Below, one piece after another: positions 20,470 to 29,909 of a stretch of DNA of 63,051 bases. Each line of letters opens with the position of its first letter. Within the stretch, counting starts at the first letter, position 1. The stretch comes from an uncultured Bacteroidales bacterium (lineage in GTDB: Bacteria; Bacteroidota; Bacteroidia; Bacteroidales; P3). Position numbers and translations under genes: made by a program. The DNA lies in contig CAJOMZ010000001.1 of assembly GCA_905236645.1 (NCBI GenBank), positions 1-63,051 of the forward strand. The letters are read 5' to 3'. The notes under the pieces were generated by a model. The model made no database searches. It saw only the letters and a list, made by a program, of their open reading frames with translations, and was not told where the DNA came from.

Positions 20470-22929
20470 TTACTCCTTTTCTTTCTTTTCGCTATCGTCG
20501 CCATAACCATAGCCGTAGCCATAACCGTAGCCGTAGCCATAACCATAGCCATAACCATAGCCATAGCCATAGCCATAACCGTAGCCGTAGCCATAGCCAC
20601 CGTAGCGTTTCTTGATAAGCGGCGTGTCGGTGAGGACGATAGCCATATTCTTGAACTTCTGCTTGTCAGAGAGCTCTTGGATGAACGGGAACGCGCCCTT
20701 GTTCAGGCGGCCCACACGCATCACGTAGATTGTCAAGTCGGCACTTCTATTGACGATAGCGGCGTCTGCCACAATCTGAGCGGGCGTAGAGTCAAGGATA
20801 ACATAGTCATAACGCTCGCGCAAAGCCTCGACCAACTTATCGAACTTGCCGTTCATCAGCAACTGGGTGGCGTTTGGCGGGGTCTTCTCGCAAACGATGT
20901 AGTCCAGATTCTCCGACGAGTCGCTCTTGGTAATGATATTGTCAATGTTATCCTCTTTGCCGAGCAGATAATGGATAATACCCATACGGTTGTGGCGGTC
21001 GATGGTCTTCGACGTGCTGCGCTTACGCAAGTCAAGGTCAAGAAGGATAGTCTTCTTGCCTGTATAGGCCAACGAAAGAGCCAGGTTGATAGAGATAAAC
21101 GACTTACCTTCGCCTGGCATTGTCGACACCGTCTGCAGCACCTTCTTGCTCTCGTCGTTAAGGAAGAACGGTATGTTCGAGTGCAATATTCGGAATGCCT
21201 CCGTAACCGTGTCGGTACCGTTGGCAGTGACAAGCACCTCGTCCTTGGCACGGTTCTCAGGCTTTGACGGAATCTCAGCAAGAACCGGAATGGTCAATGC
21301 CCTCTCTACATCCGGTTTGCCACGCAGCTTGGTGTTGAAGAACGATATGAGGAACATAATAAGTGCCGGAATACCCAGACCAAGCACGATGGCGACGAGA
21401 CCGAACATCATCAGTCTCGGCTTGACGCCTGTCGGCGTTGCGCTCTCAACAACCTTGGCATTGGCAACGGCGACAGCCATATTCAAAGCATTCTCCTCAC
21501 GCTTGCTGAGCAAGTACAGATAAAGCTCCTCCTTGATCTTCTGCTCACGGCCAACCTCAGTGACCGCCTTGTTCGTCGTCGGCATATCGCTGATGCGTTT
21601 CTGCATCATCTGCTCCTGACGTTTAGCACCTGCCAACTTGACGTTGAGCGAATTGATAAGGTTATTGATCGACGCCACGATTGCCTCGCGTGTCTTCTGC
21701 AGTTCCTTCAGGGTGTTCTGCACTGTCGGGTGGTTGGGGCCTGCGCCCTGCACCAGTTTCTGATAGCTCAGCAACTGGCTGTTGTAAACTGTAATAAGAT
21801 TCGTCACACCCGCATCGGAGATGATCAGCGAGGGAATCAGCGAGTTGTCGTTGGCGTGGTTGGTGACGTGCTCCTGCACCATCTTGACAGCGGCCAGTTC
21901 CACCTCAAGCGACGACACCTCGTCGGCATAACGCATTCCCGACTGCATCACAGTACCGCCGGCCGAGGCCAGGTCGGTTACATTGGCATTCTTCTGCAAG
22001 CTCTCAACACGGGCATCGACGGCACTCAACTCAGCATATATCAAAGCGATACGGTCGTTGATAAACTTCTCTGTTTTCTCAGCGACCTGGTTCTTGTCGT
22101 TCACTACATCTTCGTTGTAAACAGCTATCAAAGTGTCGATAACCTCAAGCACACGACGGCTGTTTGCGTCCGAGTAGTTGACTGCCAGCATTGAAGACTG
22201 CTTGTCCATACGGCTCACCTCGAGGCGGCTCTTCATACTCTTGCCGACATTGTAGAGCGGCGAGAGACCCATATTATAGGTTATGTTGATGTCGTCATCC
22301 TTGAAGGGCTCCATCTTCTCGACCGAGAAGCCGGCATACTCATTGATGTTGACAATCTGGCTGAAAGCCGCCTTCTTCTTCTCGCCTTTCACCCTCTGGC
22401 CGTTAAGCGACGTAAGGCGGTAGGTATAGTTGTTCGTGTCAATCGGTGTCACCTCCATCGACAATGTCAGGTTCACACTGTCCACCTGCTTGTTATACAC
22501 CTTAAGCCGCATCGGGGCGTCCTTGTAGTACGACACCTTTCTGAACGGGTCGTTGCGGCTGCAAGTGCTGTTCATCCCCAGACGCTCGGCGGTCTTCATC
22601 AGCAACGGCGTGGACTTGATGATATACATCTCGTTCTCAAGCGACAGGCCGGTATTGCCCATACCCATATTGGCAAAGATGGCGTCCATATTCTGCGACT
22701 TGTAGCCCTTGTTGCCTGACTCGTCACGCAACAACACCTGGGCGTTGGCGCTGAAGCTCTTCGGCTGCGACTTGTATGCAAAAGCCGCGATCACAAGGCA
22801 TACAAACACCGAAATGACAAACCAGTACCAGTTGTTGATGACAATAAAAATAAGGTCGCGTATATTGAGAGAACTCTCGTTCTCCTGCGACGCATTCGGT
22901 TGGTTAACGATTTGATTGTTATTTTCCAT
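20470..22929 (-). CDS. Wzc-like polysaccharide chain-length regulator / BY-type tyrosine autokinase with (GY)n tail
   Basis: 819 aa; Wzz domain, [51 protein letters not shown]-terminus RYGG(YG)16DDSEKKEKE. Confidence 0.94.
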   Translation of the reverse strand: MENNNQIVNQPNASQENESSLNIRDLIFIVINNWYWFVISVFVCLVIAAFAYKSQPKSFSANAQVLLRDESGNKGYKSQNMDAIFANMGMGNTGLSLENEMYIIKSTPLLMKTAERLGMNSTCSRNDPFRKVSYYKDAPMRLKVYNKQVDSVNLTLSMEVTPIDTNNYTYRLTSLNGQRVKGEKKKAAFSQIVNINEYAGFSVEKMEPFKDDDINITYNMGLSPLYNVGKSMKSRLEVSRMDKQSSMLAVNYSDANSRRVLEVIDTLIAVYNEDVVNDKNQVAEKTEKFINDRIALIYAELSAVDARVESLQKNANVTDLASAGGTVMQSGMRYADEVSSLEVELAAVKMVQEHVTNHANDNSLIPSLIISDAGVTNLITVYNSQLLSYQKLVQGAGPNHPTVQNTLKELQKTREAIVASINNLINSLNVKLAGAKRQEQMMQKRISDMPTTNKAVTEVGREQKIKEELYLYLLSKREENALNMAVAVANAKVVESATPTGVKPRLMMFGLVAIVLGLGIPALIMFLISFFNTKLRGKPDVERALTIPVLAEIPSKPENRAKDEVLVTANGTDTVTEAFRILHSNIPFFLNDESKKVLQTVSTMPGEGKSFISINLALSLAYTGKKTILLDLDLRKRSTSKTIDRHNRMGIIHYLLGKEDNIDNIITKSDSSENLDYIVCEKTPPNATQLLMNGKFDKLVEALRERYDYVILDSTPAQIVADAAIVNRSADLTIYVMRVGRLNKGAFPFIQELSDKQKFKNMAIVLTDTPLIKKRYGGYGYGYGYGYGYGYGYGYGYGYGYGYGYGYGYGDDSEKKEKE
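20500..20598 (-). repeat. Hexanucleotide simple-sequence repeat encoding the Gly-Tyr tail of the BY-kinase
   Basis: Uninterrupted run of alternating GGN/TAY codons giving 16 consecutive Tyr-Gly pairs plus one more Tyr. Confidence 0.9.
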
Positions 22930-22982
22930 TTCCTAAAGCTTTTCAATTAACTAATCACTATTCACCTTCCACCACTCAACGG

Positions 22983-23804
22983 CTACCTGTTGTTATAGTA
23001 CCTGCTCAACGTCCAGTAGTAGAACATCGACGACAGCACCGAAACCACCGACAAGCCGCTCGAGATGTATGTCATCACTATCGGGTCGCGGTCGGCGTTG
23101 CGGCGGGTCTTCCTGTTGGGCTCGACATAGACAACGTCATTCTGGTGCAGATAGTAGTATGGCGACTGGAACACATCCTTCGATGCCAGGTTCAGCGTTC
23201 CGATGATGCGCTTGCCGTTCTCCTCGCGGATAACCGTCACGTTCTCGCGCTGACCTGTAATCTTAAGGTCGCCGACCATACTCAACGCCTCAAAGATTGT
23301 AAGGCGCTCGCCCTGAACCACGAGCTGGCCCGGACGCGCCACATCGCCAAGAACGCAAACCCTGAAATTCATCAACTTGACGGTCACCACGGGATCAAAC
23401 ACGTGGCCATCGGCCTTCAACTGGTCTTCTATCATCTTGGCCAACTGCGAATGGGTCATACCCAGCACCTTAATCTTGCCCAACACCGGGAAAATTATGT
23501 ACCCGTCCTGATTGACCAAATAGCCCGACACTGCACTGCTGTTAGGATTAATAACAGCGTCATTGGACACAACTATCTTATTGGTCTCCTGATTGAACGG
23601 CACTGTAGCCCGGGGGGTCTGACTTTCCACATAGATGTAGAGGATGTCGTTGGCCTGGATACCCTTCGAGAATTCGCCTTCAAGGGCCATAACCGAATCC
23701 CTTGCGGCATCCTTCACATAGGCAATGTCGCGCTCTTGCCGGCACGAAACCGTCAGCAACAACAGGCCTGCAATTGGCAATAGAAATCTGAATTTCGTCT
23801 GCAT
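22983..23804 (-). CDS. Polysaccharide export outer-membrane lipoprotein (Wza-like, SLBB domain)
   Basis: Start probably MQTKFRFLLPIAGLLLLTVSCRQERD (in frame with the 23963 ORF). DGYIIFPVLGKIKVLGMTHSQLAKMIEDQLK and GDVARPGQLVVQGERLTIFEALSMVGD SLBB motifs. Confidence 0.9.
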   Translation of the reverse strand: MQTKFRFLLPIAGLLLLTVSCRQERDIAYVKDAARDSVMALEGEFSKGIQANDILYIYVESQTPRATVPFNQETNKIVVSNDAVINPNSSAVSGYLVNQDGYIIFPVLGKIKVLGMTHSQLAKMIEDQLKADGHVFDPVVTVKLMNFRVCVLGDVARPGQLVVQGERLTIFEALSMVGDLKITGQRENVTVIREENGKRIIGTLNLASKDVFQSPYYYLHQNDVVYVEPNRKTRRNADRDPIVMTYISSGLSVVSVLSSMFYYWTLSRYYNNR

Positions 23805-23933
23805 TTTGTCAATTTTTACTTTATACTTATTTATTATTTTGCGCACAAACATTAATTCCCCGCCGCACAAAGCACTACCATACAACCACATACCGTCCCA
23901 CAATTGTTTAAGGCAGGAATTATTATTGAATTG

Positions 23934-23941
23934 CAAAAATA
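23934..23941 (-). promoter_or_regulatory. -7 motif TATTTTTG upstream of the polysaccharide operon
   Basis: Reverse-strand TATTTTTG, about 130 nt upstream of the Wza-like start. Confidence 0.5.
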
Positions 23942-24058
23942 AGCATTTTTCTTCACACCGCAAAAATAATTTTCAAAAAAGCAATCTTTTTTCGCTTCGT
24001 CCGTCACAACGCCCTCCGCCCCGACGCCACAGACCTGGAAAAAAGCAATCGCCAAAAA

Positions 24059-24073
24059 CTGACATTTTGTCAG
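24059..24073. promoter_or_regulatory. Palindromic site CTGACATTTTGTCAG
   Basis: Dyad CTGACA-n3-TGTCAG; the exact reverse complement recurs at 24232-24246. Confidence 0.55.
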
Positions 24074-24084
24074 TTCCGGAAAAT

Positions 24085-24220
24085 TAAAAACAGGTCAAAA
24101 AAGGGCCAAAAAAGGCAAAATACAAGTCCCTGATTTCCATATACCAAATTCCTATCAAATTCTACCCAAAGTCTTACCAAAGTTTTATCAAATTTTACGT
24201 TGGTAGACTATGATAGGTAA
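24085..24220 (+). repeat. Dispersed intergenic repeat, copy A
   Basis: TAAAAACAG…CCCTGATTTCCATATACCAAATTCCTATCAAATTCTACCCAAAGTCTTACCAAAGTTTTATCAAATTTTACG…; aligns with 31961-32050 and the reverse complement of 45965-46100. Confidence 0.9.
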
Positions 24221-24231
24221 ATGTTAAAAAT

Positions 24232-24246
24232 CTGACAAAATGTCAG
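24232..24246. promoter_or_regulatory. Palindromic site CTGACAAAATGTCAG
   Basis: Dyad, reverse complement of the site at 24059-24073. Confidence 0.55.
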
Positions 24247-24338
24247 TCCGTCGGAGAACAGGAGTTGGGTGTTTTGAGACCTGCCGATGCAATTTTGAGC
24301 GACAATTCGCGTTACGTTCATATAAACAACAAATCTTG

Positions 24339-27173
24339 ATGGAACCGTTTCTTCACTATGTGGCTCATCGCATCTGGGACGAACACCGGCAGGACCTTGA
24401 CCGCGTCCTCGTCGTGTTCAACAACCGACGCGCCGGCTTGTTTCTTCAGAAACAGATGCTTACGCTGAGCGACAAGCCGTTTTTCCTGCCGCGAATCGTT
24501 GGCATCGACGACCTGATAGCCCAACTTGGCAACGTAAAGATTGCGCCGCACGAATTCCTGCTTTTCGAGCTTTTCGACATTCACCGCACCCTCGAGGAGG
24601 CCGACCGGCGCTACCAGACGTTCGAGGAGTTTATCTCGTTTGGCGAAATGATGCTCACAGACTTCTCGGAAATAGACCTTTACCGTGTCGACGCCGAGAA
24701 GCTGTTCAACAATATCAGCGAGCTGAAACGCTTGGGAGAATGGGACCTCACCGGCGCGCCGCTGACACCGTTCCAGAAGAAGTATCTACGCTTCTACAGC
24801 TCGCTATACACTTACTACAACGAACTGCGGCAGCGACTTTCGGCAAGCGGCAGCGCATACACAGGTATGGCTTACCGCAACGTAGCCGACAACATTGATT
24901 CTATGATAGATACCGTCGACTACAGCCATATCTATTTTGTCGGTTTCAATGCTCTGTCAAGCTGCGAGGCGAGGATAATCGAATGTTGCGTCAGACGCGG
25001 CGTAGGCAGCCTGATCTGCGACGGCGACGACTACTATTTCTCCGACACGACACAGGAGGCCGGCGACTTTCTGCGCAAGAATGCCACGCGCTTTGACGGC
25101 ATAGGCGGATTCGAGAATCATTTTGCACAGGGAAACAAGACGTTACATATCGTCAACAGCCCTGAGAACGTGCTGCAGACCAAAGCCGCCGGACAGATTC
25201 TGAAGGGTATTTTAAAGGACGAAAACACAGTCAAAAACACCGCCATTGTCCTCGCCGACGAGGGGCTTCTGCTGCCAATGCTCAACTCTCTGCCCGAGCA
25301 GATACACTCCACCAACGTGACAATGGGCTACCCATTCACACTTTCGGGCGTAAACAATCTTGCTATCAGACTGTTGTCCCTGCATTGCAATGCAAAACAA
25401 GGCCGTTTTTATCACATTGACGTTGTCAACATATTATCCGACGCCTTAATATGTAAATATCTTGGAACAAGAGACTTGCACAACAAAATAACCGAGTATG
25501 TCAACAGGCGGAAGCTGATTTACGCCACCACGGACGACATTCAGCTGATGCTCAACGGCATAGAGGGCAGCGACAAGTTGATGTTCATCTTTGAGAAAAG
25601 TGGGCTGACACCCAACGAGATGTTGACGCTGATGCGCCGGACGGCGGAACTGATTACGACCGGCGACACACTGGAACACAACGTCAAAGAAACCGAGGCA
25701 ACGACCTGCTTCTTGCAGATAATAAACTATTTAGAGGAGCTTCAAGACAGTTATCACTTCATAGAAAAACTCGTAACGCTGCAACGCATCTATCAGCGAA
25801 TAGCACAGCGCCGCACGGTGGCATTCTACGGAGAGCCGCTGCAGGGACTGCAGATTCTGGGTGTACTTGAGACCCGCAGCCTCGACTTCGACAATCTCAT
25901 AATGCTGTCGGTCAACGAAGGCACATTGCCTGCCGGAAGAAACAGCAACTCACTGATTCCATACACTTTGAAGCGTGCTTTTGGCATACCGACATTCGAG
26001 GAGAAAGATGCCGTCTACGCCTACAACTTCTATCGCCTGCTGCAACGCACCAATGAGGCGTGGCTGCTTTACAGCTCTGATGCCGAAGGCTTTGGCAAGG
26101 GCGAACCGAGCCGCTTCATCTTACAGATAAAGAACGAGTTGGCTGCACGCCACCCGAACATCGATGTCAAGGAGGAGGTGCTTACAGCCAACAGTCGGCC
26201 GATTAAGGCCGACACTACTGCCAGAGCGCACAAGGACAACAGCGTAATGCAAAGGCTGAAAGAAATGGCTATCGGCAACAAAGAGAAGCATATATACCTG
26301 TCGCCCACTGCAATAAACAGGTATCGCAAGTGTCCGCTGCAGTTCTTTTACAACGACGTTTTAGGCATACACGAGCAGCAAGAAGTGAGTGAGGACCTGG
26401 AAGCCAACGAACTGGGCTCGCTCATACACGAGATTTTGAGAGACATATACAAACAGGAGCGCATAGTCAGCAAAGAGACACTCGAGAAAGCATTGAAAGA
26501 CATTGACACACTGGTTGATGCAACGTTGCACAATGAGTTCCTAAAGGGGCGTGATGACGAAGGGCGTAACCGCCTGTACAGCGAAGTGGCCAAAACCCAG
26601 ATTTCACGATTCCTGCAAAAGGAGATTGCCCTGCTTGACCCGCCGACACCCGACACGCCGGCTCACACCATTGAAATCAAGCTGGTTGAAGAACCCATCG
26701 GCTATGACCTTGATATGAGCTCGATTGGAATAGACTATCCTGTTCATATAGAAGGCATTGCCGACCGCATCGACTATTTTGACGGCATTCTGCGCGTGGC
26801 CGACTACAAATCGGGCGGCGTAAACGCCGCCGACCTCGTCGTCAAAGAGCCAGACCCCGACCCCTACAAAGTGTCTGACAAGTGGTTTCAGGTGATGACC
26901 TACGCCTGGCTTTACTGTCGCAAGGAGAAGCTCAAGGCCAACTTCCAGTCGGGCATATTCCCTTTGCGCGACTTGTCATCGGGCTTTATGGCGGCCTCGT
27001 GGAGCGAAGACAACCTATTGTCGCCAAACGACATAGACCGATTCGAGCACATTCTGAAAGTCCTGTTTGGCGATTTGCTCAATCCTGAACTCGATTTCAT
27101 TGCCACACCTGACAAAGAGGTTTGCCCTTATTGTCCTGTGAGACGCATCTGCAAGGCAAAAATCATAAAATAG
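24339..27173 (+). CDS. PD-(D/E)XK nuclease family protein, AddB/RecB-like
   Basis: Start re-assigned to MEPFLHYVAHRIWDEHRQDLDRVLVVFNNRRAGLFLQKQML. C-terminal YRKCPLQFFYNDVLG and EVCPYCPVRRICK Fe-S cysteines; VADYKSGG nuclease motif. Confidence 0.88.
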   Translation: MEPFLHYVAHRIWDEHRQDLDRVLVVFNNRRAGLFLQKQMLTLSDKPFFLPRIVGIDDLIAQLGNVKIAPHEFLLFELFDIHRTLEEADRRYQTFEEFISFGEMMLTDFSEIDLYRVDAEKLFNNISELKRLGEWDLTGAPLTPFQKKYLRFYSSLYTYYNELRQRLSASGSAYTGMAYRNVADNIDSMIDTVDYSHIYFVGFNALSSCEARIIECCVRRGVGSLICDGDDYYFSDTTQEAGDFLRKNATRFDGIGGFENHFAQGNKTLHIVNSPENVLQTKAAGQILKGILKDENTVKNTAIVLADEGLLLPMLNSLPEQIHSTNVTMGYPFTLSGVNNLAIRLLSLHCNAKQGRFYHIDVVNILSDALICKYLGTRDLHNKITEYVNRRKLIYATTDDIQLMLNGIEGSDKLMFIFEKSGLTPNEMLTLMRRTAELITTGDTLEHNVKETEATTCFLQIINYLEELQDSYHFIEKLVTLQRIYQRIAQRRTVAFYGEPLQGLQILGVLETRSLDFDNLIMLSVNEGTLPAGRNSNSLIPYTLKRAFGIPTFEEKDAVYAYNFYRLLQRTNEAWLLYSSDAEGFGKGEPSRFILQIKNELAARHPNIDVKEEVLTANSRPIKADTTARAHKDNSVMQRLKEMAIGNKEKHIYLSPTAINRYRKCPLQFFYNDVLGIHEQQEVSEDLEANELGSLIHEILRDIYKQERIVSKETLEKALKDIDTLVDATLHNEFLKGRDDEGRNRLYSEVAKTQISRFLQKEIALLDPPTPDTPAHTIEIKLVEEPIGYDLDMSSIGIDYPVHIEGIADRIDYFDGILRVADYKSGGVNAADLVVKEPDPDPYKVSDKWFQVMTYAWLYCRKEKLKANFQSGIFPLRDLSSGFMAASWSEDNLLSPNDIDRFEHILKVLFGDLLNPELDFIATPDKEVCPYCPVRRICKAKIIK

Positions 27174-27217
27174 ACGAATTTTTATGATGGAATATACAAT
27201 AAATCAAAAAATATATG

Positions 27218-27225
27218 TAAATTTG
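27218..27225 (+). promoter_or_regulatory. -7 motif TAAATTTG
   Basis: Matches TAnnTTTG, about 125 nt upstream of 27351. Confidence 0.5.
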
Positions 27226-27350
27226 CAATTTCAATTGTATTCCTTTTTTCAAGCACCGAGAGGCTTGAAAACAAGGTGTATGTAATTGTGAATTAGACAG
27301 TAGTATTAAAACAAACATTGGTCCGAAATATCAAAAAAGAATATCGTTTT

Positions 27351-29171
27351 ATGAAAAAATCGATTTTTAGCGTCCTCCTGATGTCCCTGTTGCTTATGAG
27401 CTGCAGCGGTCTGTCGAGTATGAAATCCAACAGCAAGAAGGTTCGCTATCAGGCGACTCCCAACCCTGTCGAGACCCGCGACGACAAAGTGGTAGTCAAA
27501 TTTGTAGGCTCCATCCCTGAAAAGTATTTCAACAAGGGTGCCGCAGTGTTCATTCAGCCCGTCTTCACCTGGGAAGGTGGTTCTATTCCCCTTGACCCTG
27601 TGACACTTAAAGGCGAGAACGTCAACGGCGAGGGCATCACCATCAACTATGAGAATGGCGGCCGCTTCACATACACCGATGAGTTTGATTTCAAGCCTGG
27701 TATGGAGACCGGACGTGTAACTCTTGCGCCAGTGGCTTATATGGCCTCCACTACCGACGACGAAGCCAAGTTCGCCGACGAGATTCAGTACAAGACAGTC
27801 ACATTCCCGACAGTACTCATATCCGATGGCGTAAATACAACCTCAACGTTGGTAAACATCCGCGGCAACATTTCAATATCGCCTATCAACTACAACAAGA
27901 CGCAGGGCGTAATAGAGACCGCCGACATATACTTCCCCAACGGCCTGTCCACCCTCGACTGGAACTTCCAGATGAACCGTACCTTCAACAGCAAAGCACA
28001 GCTTGAAGAGCTGCGCCGCATTATGCTCGAGAACGGCCTGCCCAAGCAGATTACCATTACCGGCTGGGCCTCGCCCGAGGGCGAAGAGACCAACAATGTG
28101 GGGGTCAGCAAGAACCGCGCCGAGGTTGCCACCACGCAAATCAAGCGCGTCCTCGACGACGTTCTGAACACGATGGCAAGCCGTAAGCAAGTGCCCGCCT
28201 ACGAAGTAGACCACTACAAATACGAGCTCCAGAAGCAGATAATCGTCTCCACCCGCGCCGCCGGCGAGGACTGGGTGCACTTCGTCATTATGGTAGAAGA
28301 GTCTGACATTCAGGACAAGCACGCCATTGTAAACATCGTAGAGACCCAGCAGAACCTTATCAAGCGCGAGCAGATGATCAAGAATATGGCCGAGACCTAC
28401 ACACAGCTCAACACCGACATCTTCCCCAACCTGCGTCGCGCACAGATTGCCCTCTATTACAGCGAAGCCCGCAAGACCGACCCCGAACTGGCAAAGCAGG
28501 CGACCCTGAACCCCGCCAAACTGACCTTCGACGAACTGATGTACGCTGCCTATATCAACTACAACTATGAAACCAAGCTGAAATACTACAAGTGGGCCAC
28601 AGAGAACTACAGTGCCGAATGGGCCGGCTGGAACAACGCCGGCGCAGTATCGTTCTATCTTGGCGACTATGCCGAGGCTGAGCGCTACCTCAATATGGCA
28701 CGCCAGCTCAACCCCCACAACCCCGATGTGCTGAACAACACCGGTCTTCTCTGCCTGGCGCAGAAAGACTATGCTCTGGCCAAATACTACTTTGAAGAGG
28801 CTGAGCGCCAAGGCAGCACCGATGCCGAGACCAACCTGCCCATACTCAACCTGAAGAAAGGCAACTACAAGGATGCCGAGAAACAACTCAAGGGTAGCAC
28901 CTGCAGCTTCAACCTTGCCTTTGCGCAGCTGATGAATGGCGAGACCAGCAACAGCATCCGCACTCTCGACTGCTGCCTCGACCAGAACGCCGACGTGTTC
29001 TATCTCCGCGCCGTGGCCTACGCTCGCTTGGGCGACAAGGTCAACGCACTGAAGAACCTCAAGGTGGCCTGCGACGAGGAGTACAACTACAAGGAGCGTG
29101 CCGCCGTCGACACCGAGTTCAAAGCCTACTGGGACGACGAGGAGTTCAAGTTGATTGTAAAACTCTGGTAA
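27351..29171 (+). CDS. Outer-membrane lipoprotein with OmpA-like region and C-terminal TPRs
   Basis: Start at MKKSIFSVLLMSLLLMSCSG (lipobox). ITITGWASPEGEETNNVGVSKNRAEV OmpA-like stretch; TPRs such as NAGAVSFYLGDYAEAERYLNMARQLNPHNPDVLNN. Confidence 0.85.
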   Translation: MKKSIFSVLLMSLLLMSCSGLSSMKSNSKKVRYQATPNPVETRDDKVVVKFVGSIPEKYFNKGAAVFIQPVFTWEGGSIPLDPVTLKGENVNGEGITINYENGGRFTYTDEFDFKPGMETGRVTLAPVAYMASTTDDEAKFADEIQYKTVTFPTVLISDGVNTTSTLVNIRGNISISPINYNKTQGVIETADIYFPNGLSTLDWNFQMNRTFNSKAQLEELRRIMLENGLPKQITITGWASPEGEETNNVGVSKNRAEVATTQIKRVLDDVLNTMASRKQVPAYEVDHYKYELQKQIIVSTRAAGEDWVHFVIMVEESDIQDKHAIVNIVETQQNLIKREQMIKNMAETYTQLNTDIFPNLRRAQIALYYSEARKTDPELAKQATLNPAKLTFDELMYAAYINYNYETKLKYYKWATENYSAEWAGWNNAGAVSFYLGDYAEAERYLNMARQLNPHNPDVLNNTGLLCLAQKDYALAKYYFEEAERQGSTDAETNLPILNLKKGNYKDAEKQLKGSTCSFNLAFAQLMNGETSNSIRTLDCCLDQNADVFYLRAVAYARLGDKVNALKNLKVACDEEYNYKERAAVDTEFKAYWDDEEFKLIVKLW

Positions 29172-29183
29172 CAAAAGCCTGAA

Positions 29184-29909
29184 ATGAAACGGCAAATACC
29201 GAACCTCATAACACTCTGCAACCTGCTTTGCGGAGTGTTTTCTTGTATTTTCGCCTATGAAGAGACGCTGCACATAGCAGCGATGTTCATCTGTCTGGGC
29301 ATTTTCTTCGACTTCTTCGACGGGATGGCGGCACGCCTGCTGGGTGTGGCATCGCCGTTGGGCAAAGAGCTCGACTCGCTGGCCGACGTCGTCACCAGCG
29401 GCGTGGCTCCGGGAATGATAATGTTTGTCCTCATCGCCCAATTGACCGACCTGGTGTGGCTGAAATACCTGGCGCTCCTCATACCGCTCTTCGCCGCCTA
29501 CCGTCTGGCCAAGTTCAACCTCGACACCCGCCAGAGCCACAGTTTCCTCGGCCTTCCCGTGCCTGCCAACGCGCTCATCTGGGTCGGTCTGGCACTTGCC
29601 TGGCGTTTACCCTGCTGCAACGACTGCATCTTGATTGGCGACCACACGGTTACAGCCATCATTCTTGTCGCCGTGTCGCTGGCCACCAACATCCTGATGA
29701 TTAGCGAAGTGCCTATGTTCTCGCTAAAGTTCAACTTCAAGGATATGTCGTGGGCAACCAACTCCGTGCAGTATTTCTTTCTGGCAGGATGCGCAGCCAT
29801 CATAGCGTTATGTTTCCTCACCAATGTCTTCTGGCTTAGCCTGTCGTTCATAATTATCTGGTACATACTACTTTCACTCATCACCTGCAAACGCGACAAT
29901 GCACACTGA
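29184..29909 (+). CDS. pssA: CDP-diacylglycerol--serine O-phosphatidyltransferase
   Basis: 241 aa; CDP-alcohol phosphatidyltransferase motif DFFDGMAARLLGVASPLGKELDSLAD. Confidence 0.95.
   Translation: MKRQIPNLITLCNLLCGVFSCIFAYEETLHIAAMFICLGIFFDFFDGMAARLLGVASPLGKELDSLADVVTSGVAPGMIMFVLIAQLTDLVWLKYLALLIPLFAAYRLAKFNLDTRQSHSFLGLPVPANALIWVGLALAWRLPCCNDCILIGDHTVTAIILVAVSLATNILMISEVPMFSLKFNFKDMSWATNSVQYFFLAGCAAIIALCFLTNVFWLSLSFIIIWYILLSLITCKRDNAH

Noticed and set aside
20382-20615. His/Ser/Asn-rich ORF ([22 protein letters not shown]) opposite the BY-kinase tail
   Set aside because: Antisense product of the 6-bp Gly-Tyr coding repeat, not an independent gene.
24059-24246. Copy A as a MITE with CTGACA… terminal inverted repeats
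   Set aside because: Copies B and C lack these termini and no target duplication was seen, so they are reported only as separate palindromes.
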